From Ottelia alismoides (lineage: Eukaryota; Streptophyta; Magnoliopsida; Alismatales; Hydrocharitaceae): 64,000 nucleotides of DNA. Shown here piece by piece: positions 22,964-33,589 of the stretch; position 1 is the first letter of the stretch, and every line of letters begins with the position of its first letter. The notes beneath the pieces were generated by a model that did not search any database, was not told where the DNA came from, and saw nothing but the letters and a program-made list of their open reading frames with translations. The position numbers were made by a program, and so were the translations under genes. The stretch spans positions 682,001 to 746,000 of the forward strand of contig JAZKJV010010129.1 in NCBI GenBank assembly GCA_037367405.1, read 5' to 3'.

Positions 22964-25469
22964 TGAAGGATATGGAATTATCCTTAAGCGCATCACGGAA
23001 GCGTGATCGTCGTATCGGATATGATGGAGAACGAATAGTCGTACTAGTTGTTCGATGCAGCGGAATTTAAAAAAATTTTATTCGATGAAACCACATGATC
23101 CAAGAACCATTCTCAGATCGTTTCATCTATAACCACAACAAGTATAATGCAATACCTCTTGAAGCATGGTTGATCGAGTCTCTAAGAGAAGAGACCTCCT
23201 GTCTCAAGTCCGATCGTCGGCGAGACTGCTTGCGAGCGTGGGGATGAACCGTGTTGTCCTCGCAATCCAAGAAGTTGATCCAAGCGCGGTTGCTCCTGAT
23301 CTCGTCGCACGAGATCGAATGTCTCCTTCATGGGCGTGGCACACCAAGAAGATGGAGAACCGAAGAACGTTGAAGCGGCGGCGCGGTGGCGATGGCGTCG
23401 ACGATTCCCTCCTCTAGGGTGTGGTGGACGGCCACCAATATTAGAGGGAGAGAGGGTTGTCGTGTATGAAGAAAGAGGAAGAGAGAGAGCTCCAATAATG
23501 CATGTAAAGAGAGAGCATGGTATGCCTATCTATTTATAGGGTTTTGGGATCCATGGATCTCAATCCATGTGACATGTAAAATCAATGGATGAGATTGATT
23601 TATGTCAATCCAATGGTCAAGATTGTTGTTGGTAAAACCAGCAAATTTGGATTAAAATATATTTGACAAAATCAAATACAAATTAGTCCTAAATCAAACC
23701 CAATAAATAAGGAGAGATTGTGCATGGAGATTTCATCTCCATGCACCTTCCATGTGGACGGTCACACATTCCTATTAGGAATGATGTGCCGCCCACTTAT
23801 TTCCATGGGGAGAGCAATCTCATGATAATTCATGAGATTGCATATCTCCATGAAAATCTCTCTTTATTTATTTGTTGGGTTTTTTATTCTTCAAAAATAA
23901 TTCACAATTATATTTGAGAATATTGCAATCTTGCCATGGAAAAATTTGCGAACCATATTCACAACCCAAAACAATATATAATTTACATTGTCAATTAATT
24001 ACACAATGTGTATCCAATACACATAATAATTAATCAACACATATAAATTATATTTGGCTCTCTCTAATACATTATAAATCATATTTATAATATATTATGA
24101 ATAATTTGATATTTCTATCCACATTATTCTTATCCATAATAATTAAATCACATTTAATTGTATTGGATGATTTCTTCATACTTCAAGATTATTAAATCAC
24201 ATTTAATCATGATTTCTTCATTGCTTAGATCTTATGGAATTATTCTTGAACCCTTCAAGAATAATGCAATCTCTCCGCAGATACTTGAAGATAAGGACAT
24301 GGCGATTGTATTGTTCCACGTATAGTGACTTGGATGTTGAGATCATATCTCAAATCCAGATCCCATGGCTCTCTCACTGGTGCTTGATCAAATCAAGACC
24401 GTAAACCTAATCTTCTCATTGCATCTGAATCTCATTCAAATCAATGTCCAGTTCATGGACTAAGATTAGATTACTTCTCTAATGAGAGGAGTCACTAAAA
24501 TCCAAACCTGTTTCATCACTCCCTTGGAATGGAAACGTCATTGTTATACAATCGTATATGATCAAATCACCCTCAGGTTTTCCCATACATGTACATCCTG
24601 CATACTGGAAGACTTATGATCATTATGAAGATAAAGATCACTTTTGCACTGTCATCTTCAGGGTTAGATCATTTAAGTTTCTCAATCTTGGTCATTGGGA
24701 TTTGGTATAGATCATATGCTTTCACAAAGCATGTATCTTACCTTCAAATTATGTCATGCTTCCAAAGCATGACGACCATGCATGGAATTTGTTCAGTCCC
24801 AATACCTCATGAGTGAGCTCATGTCTCCCGGTTCACAAGTGAACCTGTATGATCCCTTTGAGAGATTGTATTACTCATATGCCCTTACATGCACACCAGC
24901 TCGCCGGTATATAGACCTTGGTTAGGTCATCAATCTATTGGTCTGTCGAATGTACACACTCAGACATATAGCAATACATATGTCTCTGGTTCGAGGATGC
25001 ATGCCTATGTTGTGACAGTATTCAACGTAGGTCTTTGGTTATCTTGATCTCGTTAAGTCAACCCATTGACTCAACTAACCTTACACCTCTGAATCACTAT
25101 TCTCATGCAGAGGACCTGCATCAAGAGGTCAGTCAGATATCAGCCATATGAGATAGGATTGCCATCTCCTACTCAGACTGGAGATCATCACTTAATAATC
25201 ATTTGACGATGCTTGATGAGTCCTCTATCTAACTCCTTAGATATTCATCCAAGCATCAGCCTCTATGATCCATCCAATGAATCAACAGTTGTATGATCAT
25301 CAAGTTGGCCATGGTACATAACCCTTATTGTACAGAGGGACCCTATAGTGCATTCATTCATTAATCTTAGAAAGGGAGTGAAAAATAATCAATAACTTTC
25401 ATTGATAATTTATTCATTACAATAACATTTATTGTAGAAATGGTTCGCCCGGGGCTCACATTGCTAACA
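22964..25469 (-). repeat. Copia-1 3' LTR
   Basis: Starts TGAAGGATATGG and ends CATTGCTAACA. Relative to the other LTR it keeps a 38-base segment near 23149-23186 and about 12 bases near 23721. A TATA box, CTATAAATAG on the minus strand, lies at 23530-23539. Three palindromes lie 180-310 bp upstream of it. Short plus-strand ORFs inside (for example 23166-23417) are LTR sequence repeated at 31258-31542, not genes. Confidence 0.94.
23721..23841. repeat. Three promoter-proximal palindromes in the copia-1 LTR
   Basis: TGCATGGAGAT (23721-23731) pairs perfectly with 23735-23745. CATTCCTA (23767-23774) pairs with 23776-23783 around one base. GCAATCTCATGA (23814-23825) pairs perfectly over 12 bp with 23830-23841 around TAAT. 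In the other LTR the third is kept (31928-31955), while the left arm of the first is missing near 31847. Confidence 0.75.
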
Positions 25470-25480
25470 ATCTCCCACTA
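25470..25480 (-). other. Polypurine tract of copia-1
   Basis: On the minus strand TAGTGGGAGAT directly abuts the LTR start TGTTAGCAATG. The purine-rich AGTGGGAGAT string beside the 3' LTR is typical of plant copia plus-strand priming sites. Confidence 0.85.
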
Positions 25481-25484
25481 GCCC

Positions 25485-26318
25485 TCAGAACCATTCAGGT
25501 ACAATCTTTAAACCCATACTCATTACATGCTGGTCAAAAACCTTCTGTGTCAGAGGTTTGGTAAGGGGATCAGCAACGTTGTCGGTAGAGGCCACCTTGG
25601 TGATGATGATGTCACCACGCTTTTGTATCTCCCGAATGATGTGGTATTTCCTTTCCACGTGCTTGCTCTTTTGATGCCATCTAGGTTCCTTTGCCTGGGC
25701 AATGGCTCCCATGTTATCGCAGAGTAACGGGATGGGAGTATCAGAGGAAACTACGCCAAGCTCCAGGATGAACTTGCGCAACCACACCGCCTCCTTTGCA
25801 GCATCCGATGCGGCAATGTATTCGGCTTCTGTTGTCGAATCTTCAGTAGTGTCCTGCTTCTTGCTTCTCCAGCTCACAACACCACCATTCAACAAGAACA
25901 CGAACCCTGATGTCGACTTTCGATCATCAATATCCGATTGGAAGTCAGAATCTGTGTATCCCAAGACTTGGAGATCACCATCTCCATAGACCAAGATGTA
26001 ATCTTGCATCCATCTTAGATATTTGAATATGTTCTTTACTGCATTCCAGTGTTGCTCTCCATAGCAGGATTGGTAACGACTTACCACTCCCACTGCATGG
26101 CAGATATCTGTCCTAGTACACATCATGGTATACATTAAGCTTCCTACGGCTGATGCATAAGGACATCCCGCCATGGCTTTCTTTTCCTCAACAGTTTGAG
26201 GAGCTATTCCTTTAGACAGGTGGATACCATGTGTTAAGGGTAGGAATCCTTTCTTAGAATTATCCATACAAAATCGTTCAAGAATCTTCTTAATGTATCC
26301 ATGTTGTGACAATCCCAA
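25485..26318 (-). pseudogene. Copia-1 RT end and RNase H
   Basis: A 277-codon open frame, in frame with the RT piece to its right across one TGA (26331-26333). It opens with LGLSQHGYIKKILERF and YASAVGSLMYTMMCTRTDI, the copia RT C-terminus. RNase H follows: VLGYTDSDFQSDIDDRKSTS, SWRSKKQDTTEDSTTEAEYI, LLCDNMGAIAQAKEP and NVADPLTKPL, with the Asp-Glu-Asp residues kept. The pol stop codon is at 25485-25487, a few bases before the PPT. Confidence 0.94.
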
Positions 26319-26330
26319 AATCCTCTTTTC

Positions 26331-26907
26331 TCAGTTTCTGAACAACTTCAGGCCTAAGATGTAAGAGGCTTCTCCAAGATCTTTCATCTCAAAGGTATGG
26401 GACAGCCAAATCTTTACACTGGTCATCATCCCTGTATCATTCCCAATGATAAGAATGTCATCTACATAAAGCACGATGAACACAATGGCACTCCCACTAA
26501 GCTTCTTGTACACACAAGGTTCATCAGGATTTCGCACAAAATCATAACTCTTTATGGTTTCGTCAAATCTGATGTTCTAGCTATGAGAAGCTTGCTTGAT
26601 CCCATAGATGGATTTCTTCAGCTTGCATACTTTACGATCCTCTGTCATGAAGCCCTGGGGCTGCTCCATGTAGATATCCTCCTCGAGGTATCCATTGAGG
26701 AAAGCCGTCTTGACGTCCATCTGCCAGATGTCATAGTCAAGATATGCAACTATAGATAGCAATGTCCTGATGGATTTAAGCATAGCCACAGGAGAGAATG
26801 TCTCATCATAATCGATGCCTTCTCTCTGAGTGTAGCCCTTGGCTACGAGCCGTGCCTTGAAAGTCTCTACTTTCCCATCAGGTCCCCTCTTTCTCTTGAA
26901 GATCCAT
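26331..26907 (-). pseudogene. Copia-1 reverse transcriptase core
   Basis: Two pieces. The frame 26577-26789 holds [19 protein letters not shown] (first catalytic Asp region), YMEQPQGF and [11 protein letters not shown]. The frame 26331-26537 holds CVYKKL, LYVDDILIIGND (the YVDD catalytic box) and DLGEASYILG. A TAG at 26577-26579 interrupts between them, where the parallel site in copia-2 is open. The stretch 26790-26907 carries the finger region ([14 protein letters not shown]) upstream of the first piece. Confidence 0.92.
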
Positions 26908-27417
26908 TTACACCCAGTGGGTTTTACCCCCTTTAGGTGGATCCTCTAGGGTCCATACACCATTCTTATGCATGGAGTCAATTTCTGACTTCACTGCTAG
27001 CATCCATCTATCCATGTCTTGATCCGCGAGTGCTTCATCAAATGAAGTAGGATCAATGTCAGTCTCACTTGACACATGGAATCCATACCTTTCAGGTGGT
27101 GCAACCACCCTCGAACTCCTTCGAAGAGGTATGTATGTTTCATCTTTATTTACTTCTTCAGTTTCTGGTCTGGGAAGCTCAGAATCCTCTTGGGATTCAA
27201 TGAGTTCCTCTACTTCATTTTTATCTTGACCTTTAAGGAAATCATCCTCCAAAAACTTCACATCTCTGGAGACAAAAATCTTTTGGGTCTCAGGGTCATA
27301 AAGTTGGTATCCAATACCATCTTTAACATACCCAATGAAGTAACACTCAGGAGTGAAAGATTCTAGCTTACTTGCGTCCACGTTCTTCACTTGGACCAAG
27401 CAACCCCAAACCCTCAA
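26908..27417 (-). pseudogene. Copia-1 integrase C-terminus and connection to RT
   Basis: A 169-codon open frame. RVWGCLVQVKNVDASKLE, CYFIGYVKDGIGYQLYD and IFVSRDVKFLED mark the copia integrase C-terminal domain. An acidic linker follows, then RRSSRVVAPPERYG and DRWMLAVKSEIDSMHKNGVW, the entry to the RT domain. A run of five C at 26927-26931, four in copia-2, shifts the frame, so the tail reads wrongly. Confidence 0.9.
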
Positions 27418-27557
27418 GTGATTAACACTAGGTTTGGTTTCATACCAGAGCTCATGAGGAGTCTTAGGTACAGATTTGCTAGGAATCTTATTCAGGATAA
27501 ATATTGCAGTCTCTATTGCATATCCTCAGAAACTAAGAGGTAAATGAGCTTTACTCA

Positions 27558-28994
27558 TCATTGAACGGACCATATCCATGATGGTCCTGTTGCGTCTTTC
27601 AGCAACACCATTAAGTTGGGGAGTTCCAGGAGGAGTGAGATTGGAAATAATTCCATTCTCCTTAAGGTATTCCTTGAATTCATTTGATAGGTACTCGCCA
27701 CCTCGATCAGATCGAATCCGTTTAATCTTCCTATCTCAACCAAAGCCTTGAATTCTTTGAACTTTTCAAAGGTTTCAGACTTATGACGTAGTAGGAAGAT
27801 AAACTCGTATCGCGAATGGTCATCGATAAATGTCAAATAATATCGGTATCCATTTCGAGTCGCGGTACTGAAGGGACTACATACATCGGTATGTATTAGG
27901 TCAATAATACCTTCGCATCTTGTAACCTTGTTACGGGAAGGCATTCTAGTCATTTTACCTCGAATACAATGTTCGCAGGTAGGCAAAGATTGAATCTGTA
28001 GGAAATCTAAAGGTCCATCCTTTATCAATCTGTTGATCCTATCAACAGACAAATGACCAAGCCTTTGATGCCAAATCATATTTGAATGATTTTTATTCTC
28101 CCTAGATCTCTTAGGGTTTTTATTAGTGGTTGTAACATTCATGACATTCTCATTAATGCACAATTCATAGAGTCCTCCAGAAGTTAAAATACCCTCTGCA
28201 ATATATTTATCATAATGATTTATGACTAATTTATTACAGAACAGGAATGAATATCCACTTCTAACTAGCTTAGATACAGATATCAAATTCCTTCTTACTT
28301 CAGGTACATAAAGATACCCTTTAAGTACTAGGACTCTACCACTAGATAATGATAGTCGACTTCTTCCGACGGCGACTGCTGCAACACTTGCATCAGATCC
28401 CATCTGGATGACTATCTCCCCTTCCTCAAGACTTCTAGTTTCCTGAAACAAATGCAACAAATTGCATACATGAACAGAAGCACCAGAATCTACAACCCAA
28501 CTTCCTTCTCGTCCGACGAGAAAGCTAGTTTCAATGATGAAAGTAGATTTCATACCTGTTGGGGCTTTACCTTTGTCTGAGGACTTTAGGTATTCTGGGC
28601 AATTACGCTTCCAGTGCCCCAGCTTTTTGCAGTGGTGACAGACGTCGGTTTTCTTCGACGCCATAAGAGTGGATGCATTGGAAGAAGAGCCAACACTTTG
28701 TCCCTTCTTCTTTCTCTTCTGGGCCGGGCCCTTCCGAGAACCATGCTTCCGACCGTGCTTCCCTCTGACCTGTGCAACCATTGCAGTGCCAGTGGGACCA
28801 TCCTTCTTCATCACGTCTTCTGCAAACTTTAATGCAGCAAGGAGAGTAGCACTTGTCAATTCCAGCTTGTTCATGTGGAATGACACTACAAAGTTATTGA
28901 AAGACTTGGGCAGCGACAACAGAATGAAGTTAGCTTGCATGTTTGCATCCATCGTTGCCCCAAGAATCTCCAGTTCCGACAAGTACCCAAACAT
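27558..28994 (-). pseudogene. Copia-1 gag C-terminus, protease and integrase core
   Basis: The longest open frame in the window (478 codons). In order it holds the gag helix FILLSLPKSFNNFVVSFHMN, a basic stretch, and the zinc knuckle CHHCKKLGHWKRNC near residues 118-131. Next come the protease site WVVDSGASVHVC near 165-176 and the GAG-pre-integrase HHCC domain (IWHQRLGHLS to CEHCIRGKM). The integrase core has LIHTDVCSP and LTFIDDHSRY, the two catalytic Asp. A 10-base deletion near 27735, present in copia-2, shifts the frame, so the last 50 residues are out of register and the catalytic Glu is lost from the frame. A TGA at 27526-27528 follows. Confidence 0.94.
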
Positions 28995-29027
28995 TTTGAG
29001 TACATGTTCACGGACCGAAGTCCCTTC

Positions 29028-29392
29028 CTACATTCTGCAGCGAATGAGGTCTTTCGTAACATTGTACCGTTGAGTGCGGTTAATGTCACCAAACATATCC
29101 TTCAGATTCTGCATGATTTCCTGGCAGGTACTCATCTCCACATGTTGCTTCTGCAGAACATTGGAGAGAGAACCTAGGATATAGCATCTAGCCAAGACAT
29201 GATCTTCATCATACTTGTCATTATATGCTTTTTCTTCCTTGGACTTAGGGTTCTCATGCTTGTCCTCGGAGAGCACATGACTTATGCGCTCAGCAGAGAG
29301 AACAAGCTCCAAATTTCGGATCCAATCCGAGTAATTTTGGGCCGGTCAATTGGTTGACCTCGAAGCCTACTAAGTGGGTTCAAAGACTTCAT
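29028..29392 (-). pseudogene. Copia-1 gag N-terminus
   Basis: The start ATG at 29390-29392 opens MKSLNPLSRLRGQPIDRPK, a usual copia gag opening. The frame slips near 29335. The rest (29028-29312) reads ELVLSAERISHVLSEDK, YILGSLSNVLQKQHVEMSTC and LKDMFGDINRTQRYNVTKDL, a UBN2-type gag domain. A TAG at 29028-29030 interrupts it in frame with the next block. The bases before the ATG form TTAATTTCAG, a splice-acceptor-like string. Confidence 0.88.
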
Positions 29393-31116
29393 TTTCTGAA
29401 ATTAAGAATGCACTATATTAGAATATAAAAATATATATTAAAATTTATAATATTTGATTAAGGCATTTTAAATCAAATTGTTCTTGCTCTGTCAACCTTG
29501 AAAGTTTATTCCCTTAATCGCTTTCAAAGTAAGAGATATACTTACCAATATATCTCAAGCAAGAACTGGGATCTCCTCCTTATCTTTGTCATATCCCAAT
29601 AATATGAGAACCTATGACTCCAACAAAGAGAAGAGGGAACACATTCCGCCTTGCAAGTCCAACTTGCATCTCCCAATTCGGTCTTTAATACTCGGGCCCA
29701 CCACCCCTAAGGTGATGTTGACCCGTCATTAATTGAACCAACCGTCAACAGGAATACAACTCGCTATGCGCAATCCAATATCGCCCCAATAATATGAGGA
29801 CCCGACATTGGGGTCACTACGCATACGTCCTTACTCTTTCGAGAAGCGACGAGCCCGATCCAGATGCGCTTGCATACAGGAGCTGTCACTTCAGACAGGT
29901 GTCTCCCACATGCAATCCCTGGCGACGGAACCCTTCGCCTTGACGGGAGACCTGGATGTCACTTATGTGATCTTCCATCTCATATTCAAATTTTAATCAA
30001 TTATTATGAATCATATTCATATAATTAATTCTTCCAAGGGAAGTGACAACTCTATTCATAATAGAGTGTCTCAATTGGACATAATCAATTTAATCATATT
30101 AAATTAATTATCAATCCAATTCAATTAACAAACTTGATTATTTTACTTGAATATATATATGGTAATATCTCAAAATACGTGTTAATTCGAATTTTAATAA
30201 TTAGAAAATACACCTTGATTTTCTCCAGCATTATACAGTCCCTACCCGTTGTCATGGCCAGTACGGACGAGAGTGGGACGGACCACATACGTTGCAACCC
30301 GCAACCCCAATGCTCTCCGACTAGACACCATATCCGCCTCGGGAAAACATAATGCCAGATATATCAATTTGTATTTTGAGATGATCATCGGTTTTTCAAC
30401 CGAAATTGTACCATATAATAATAATCAAAATATTTTTTATTATAAGGAAATTTGCTACACAAATTCCCAATCCTATTCAAGCATCAAGTTTGAAGATTGT
30501 GATTTCCAATTATGATTTAGATCACATCCAATCAATTAATTGGTTGACGCCAAGTCCATTAGGTAAATAATCATGTTCCAATATTTCACAAATATTTTTC
30601 AAGATTATTTCACGAAATTAACAATTAATTTCACTAATTGACAATCACTTGGTTCTAGATTAGGACTGCAATTTTAGTAATGACCCCTACTCACTAAAAT
30701 TAACATATCTCAATCAATTTAAATCCAAATTAGACAAACTCAATTTTCATAGAATTCTAACTTGATTTAGGACAGAAGACAAGTGACGTTTCACGCATTT
30801 CGAGGCGAATGATAACAGTAATTAACTCTTTAATCATGTTAAAATCTACTGTTCCCGCAACAGTGCATACATGTTCATTAAAACAACCATATCTAGAGCA
30901 TACGAAATCCGATTTACGCAAACTCAGATCCTATGGTTTTCTTATTTAATAGGGAACAAAATTTAAGTAAATAATTCGTGCTTAAATAATTTAAACATGG
31001 CCGAAATTTTTTACTAAAAAGATCTGCGAAATCAAATGCGATAAAAAACTTTCGCGACCTTAACGAACCCAAGTCGTCCTCGGTTTTTCGAATCATATTT
31101 GAAACCGTCAACCTAA
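29393..31116 (-). other. Long noncoding leader of copia-1
   Basis: About 1.7 kb between PBS and gag without a supportable ORF. It is collinear with copia-2 51530-53259, sharing for example GCGCAATCCAATATCGCCCC and CCACCCCTAAGGTGAT. Its gag-proximal end is TTAATTTCAG (AG at 29396-29397), four bases before ATG, so the leader may be spliced. No donor could be fixed by eye. Confidence 0.65.
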
Positions 31117-31129
31117 GGCTCTAATACCA
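31117..31129 (-). other. Primer binding site of copia-1, initiator tRNA-Met type
   Basis: The minus strand reads TGGTATTAGAGCC two bases from the LTR edge. It differs at one base from TGGTATCAGAGCC, complementary to the 3' end of plant initiator tRNA-Met. Confidence 0.92.
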
Positions 31130-31131
31130 CT

Positions 31132-33584
31132 TGAAGGATATGGAATTATCCTTAAGAGCATCATGGAATCGTGATCGTCGTATCGGATACGATGGAGAAC
31201 GACTAGTCGTACTAGTTGTTCGGTGCAGCGGAATTTAAAAAATTTCGATGAAACCACATGATCCGAGAACCATTCTCAGATCGTTTCATATATAACCACA
31301 ACAAGTATAAGAGAAGAGACCTCCTGTCTCAAGTCCGATCATCGACGAGACTGCTTGCGAGCGCGGGGATGAACTGCGTTGTCCTCGCAATCCAAGAAGT
31401 TGATCCAAGCGCGGTAGCTCCTGATCTCGTCGCACGAGATCGAACGTCTCCTTCGTGGGCGTGGCACACCAAGAAGACGAAGAACCGAAGAATGTCGAAG
31501 CGGCGGCGCGGTGGCGATGGCGTCGACGATTCCCTCCTCTAGGGTGTGGTGGACGGCCACCAATATTAGAGGGAGAGAGGGCTGTCGTGTATGAAGAAAG
31601 AGGAAGAGAGAGAGCTCCAATAATGCATGTAAAGAGAGAGCATGGTATGCCTCTCTATTTATAGGGTTTTGGGATCCATGGATCTCAATCCATGTGACAT
31701 GTAAAATCAATGGATGAGATTGATTTATGTCAATCCAATGGTCAAGATTGTTGTTGGTAAAACCAACAAATTTGGATTAAAATATATTTGACAAAATCAA
31801 ATATAAATTAGTCCTAAATCAAACCCAATAAATAAGGAGAGATTGTTCATCTCCATGCACCTTCCATGTGGACGGCCACACATTCCTATTAGGAATGATG
31901 TGCCGCCCACTTATTTCCATGGGGAGAGCAATCTCATGATAATTCATGAGATTGCATATCTCCATGAAAATCTCTCTTTATTTATTTGTTGAGTTTTTAG
32001 TCTTCAAAAATAATTCACAATTATATTTGAGAATATTGCAATCTTGCCATGGAAAAAATTGTGAATCATATTCACAACCCAAAACAATATATCATTTACA
32101 TTGTCAATTAATTACACAATGTGTATCCAATACACATAATAATTAATCAACACATATAAATTATATTTGGCTCTCTCTAATACATTATAAATCGTATTTA
32201 TAATATATTATGAATAATTTAATATTTCTATCCACATTATTCTTATCCATAATTATTAAATCACATTTATATATATTGGATGATTTCTTCATACTTCAAG
32301 ATGATTAAATCACATTTAATCATGATTTCTTCATTGTTTAGATCTTATGGAATTATTCTTGAACCCTTCAAGAATAATGCAATCTCTCCGCAGATACTTG
32401 GAGATAAGGACAGGGCGATTGTATTGTTCCACGTATAGTGACTTGGATGTTGAGATCATATCTCAAATCCAGATCCCATGGACATCCCACTGATGCTTGA
32501 TCAAATCAAGATCGTAAACCTAATCTTCTCATTGCATCTGAATCTCATTCAGATCAATGTCCAGTTCATGGACTAAGATTAGGTTACTTCTCTAATGAGA
32601 GGAGTCACTAAAATCCAAACCTGTTTCATCACTCCCTCGGAATGGAAGCGTCATGGTTATACAATCGTATATGATCAAATCACCCTCAGGTATTCCCAAT
32701 ACTAGTACAGCCTGCATACTAGAAGACTTATGATCATTCTGAAGATAAAGATCACTTTTGCACTGTCATCTTCAGGGTTAGATCATTTAAGTTTCTCAAT
32801 CTTGGTCATTGGGATTTGGTATAGATCATATGCTTTCACAAAGCATGTATCTTACCTTCAAATTCATGTCATGCTTCCAAAGCATGACGACCATGCATGG
32901 AATTTGTTCAGTCCCAATACCTCATGAGTGAGCTCATGTCTCCCGGTTCACAAGTGAACCTGTATGATCCCTTTGAGAGATCGTATTACTCATATGTCCT
33001 TACATGCACACCAGCTCGCCGGTATATAGACCTTGGTTAGGTCATCAACCTATTAGTCTGCCAAATGTACACACTCAGACATATAGCAATACATATGTCT
33101 CCGGTCCGAGGATGCATGCCTATGTTGTGACAGTATTCAACGTAGGTCTTTGGTTATCTCGATCTCGTTAAGTCAACCCATTGACTCAACTAACCTTACA
33201 CCTCTGAATCACTATTCCCATGCAGAGGACCTGCATCAAGAGGTCAGTCAGATATCAGCCATATGAGATAGGATTTCCATCTCCTACTCAGATTGGAGAT
33301 CTTCACTTAATAATCATTTGATGATGCTTTATGAGTCATCTATCTAACTCCTTAGATATTCATCGAAGCATCAGCCTCTATGATACATCCAATGAATCAA
33401 CAGCTGTATGATCATCAAGTTGGCCATGGTACATAACCCTTATTGTACAGAGGGGCCCTATAGTGCATTCATTCATTAATCTCAGAAAGGGAGTGAAAAA
33501 TAATCAATAACTTTCATTGATAATTTATTCATTACAATAACATTTATTGTAGAAATGGTTCGCTCGGGGCTCACATTGCTAACA
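31132..33584 (-). repeat. Copia-1 5' LTR
   Basis: Pair of 22964-25469, same boundaries. It lacks 38 bases present in the other copy (after AAGTATAA near 31310, with TAA microhomology at the break) and about 12 bases near 31847. The TATA box CTATAAATAG is at 31655-31664 on the minus strand, about 520 bp before the PBS, so R plus U5 are short and U3 is nearly 2 kb. Confidence 0.94.
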
Positions 33585-33589
33585 GTTCT
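33585..33589. repeat. Target site duplication of copia-1, right copy
   Basis: GTTCT directly after the CA of the LTR, identical to 22959-22963. Confidence 0.93.

Larger units (their letters stand above)
22964..33584 (-). mobile_element. Complete Ty1/copia element, copia-1
   Basis: A 10.6-kb element bounded by LTRs of 2506 bp (22964-25469) and 2453 bp (31132-33584), both TG...CA, with target duplications GTTCT. On the minus strand the order is PBS, a 1.7-kb leader, gag, protease, integrase, RT, RNase H and PPT, the copia order (integrase before RT). The coding region 25485-29392 carries several stops and frameshifts. It inserted into an older LTR of its own family. I leave the copia lineage open because a tree is needed. 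Confidence 0.95.

Noticed and set aside
23166..23539. Plus-strand ORFs of 83 and 69 codons repeated at 31258-31664
   Set aside because: They are copies of the same copia LTR segment, lie antisense to the element near its TATA box, and have close but frame-damaged versions in the copia-2 LTRs.
25527..25989. Plus-strand ORFs opposite copia-1 RNase H
   Set aside because: Antisense shadows of a clear RNase H/RT frame. The similar ORF at 47708-48052 is the same shadow in copia-2.
28586..29177. Extra ORFs on both strands opposite and within copia-1 gag
   Set aside because: Alternative frames of the gag zinc-knuckle region. The motif-bearing frame is 27558-28994.
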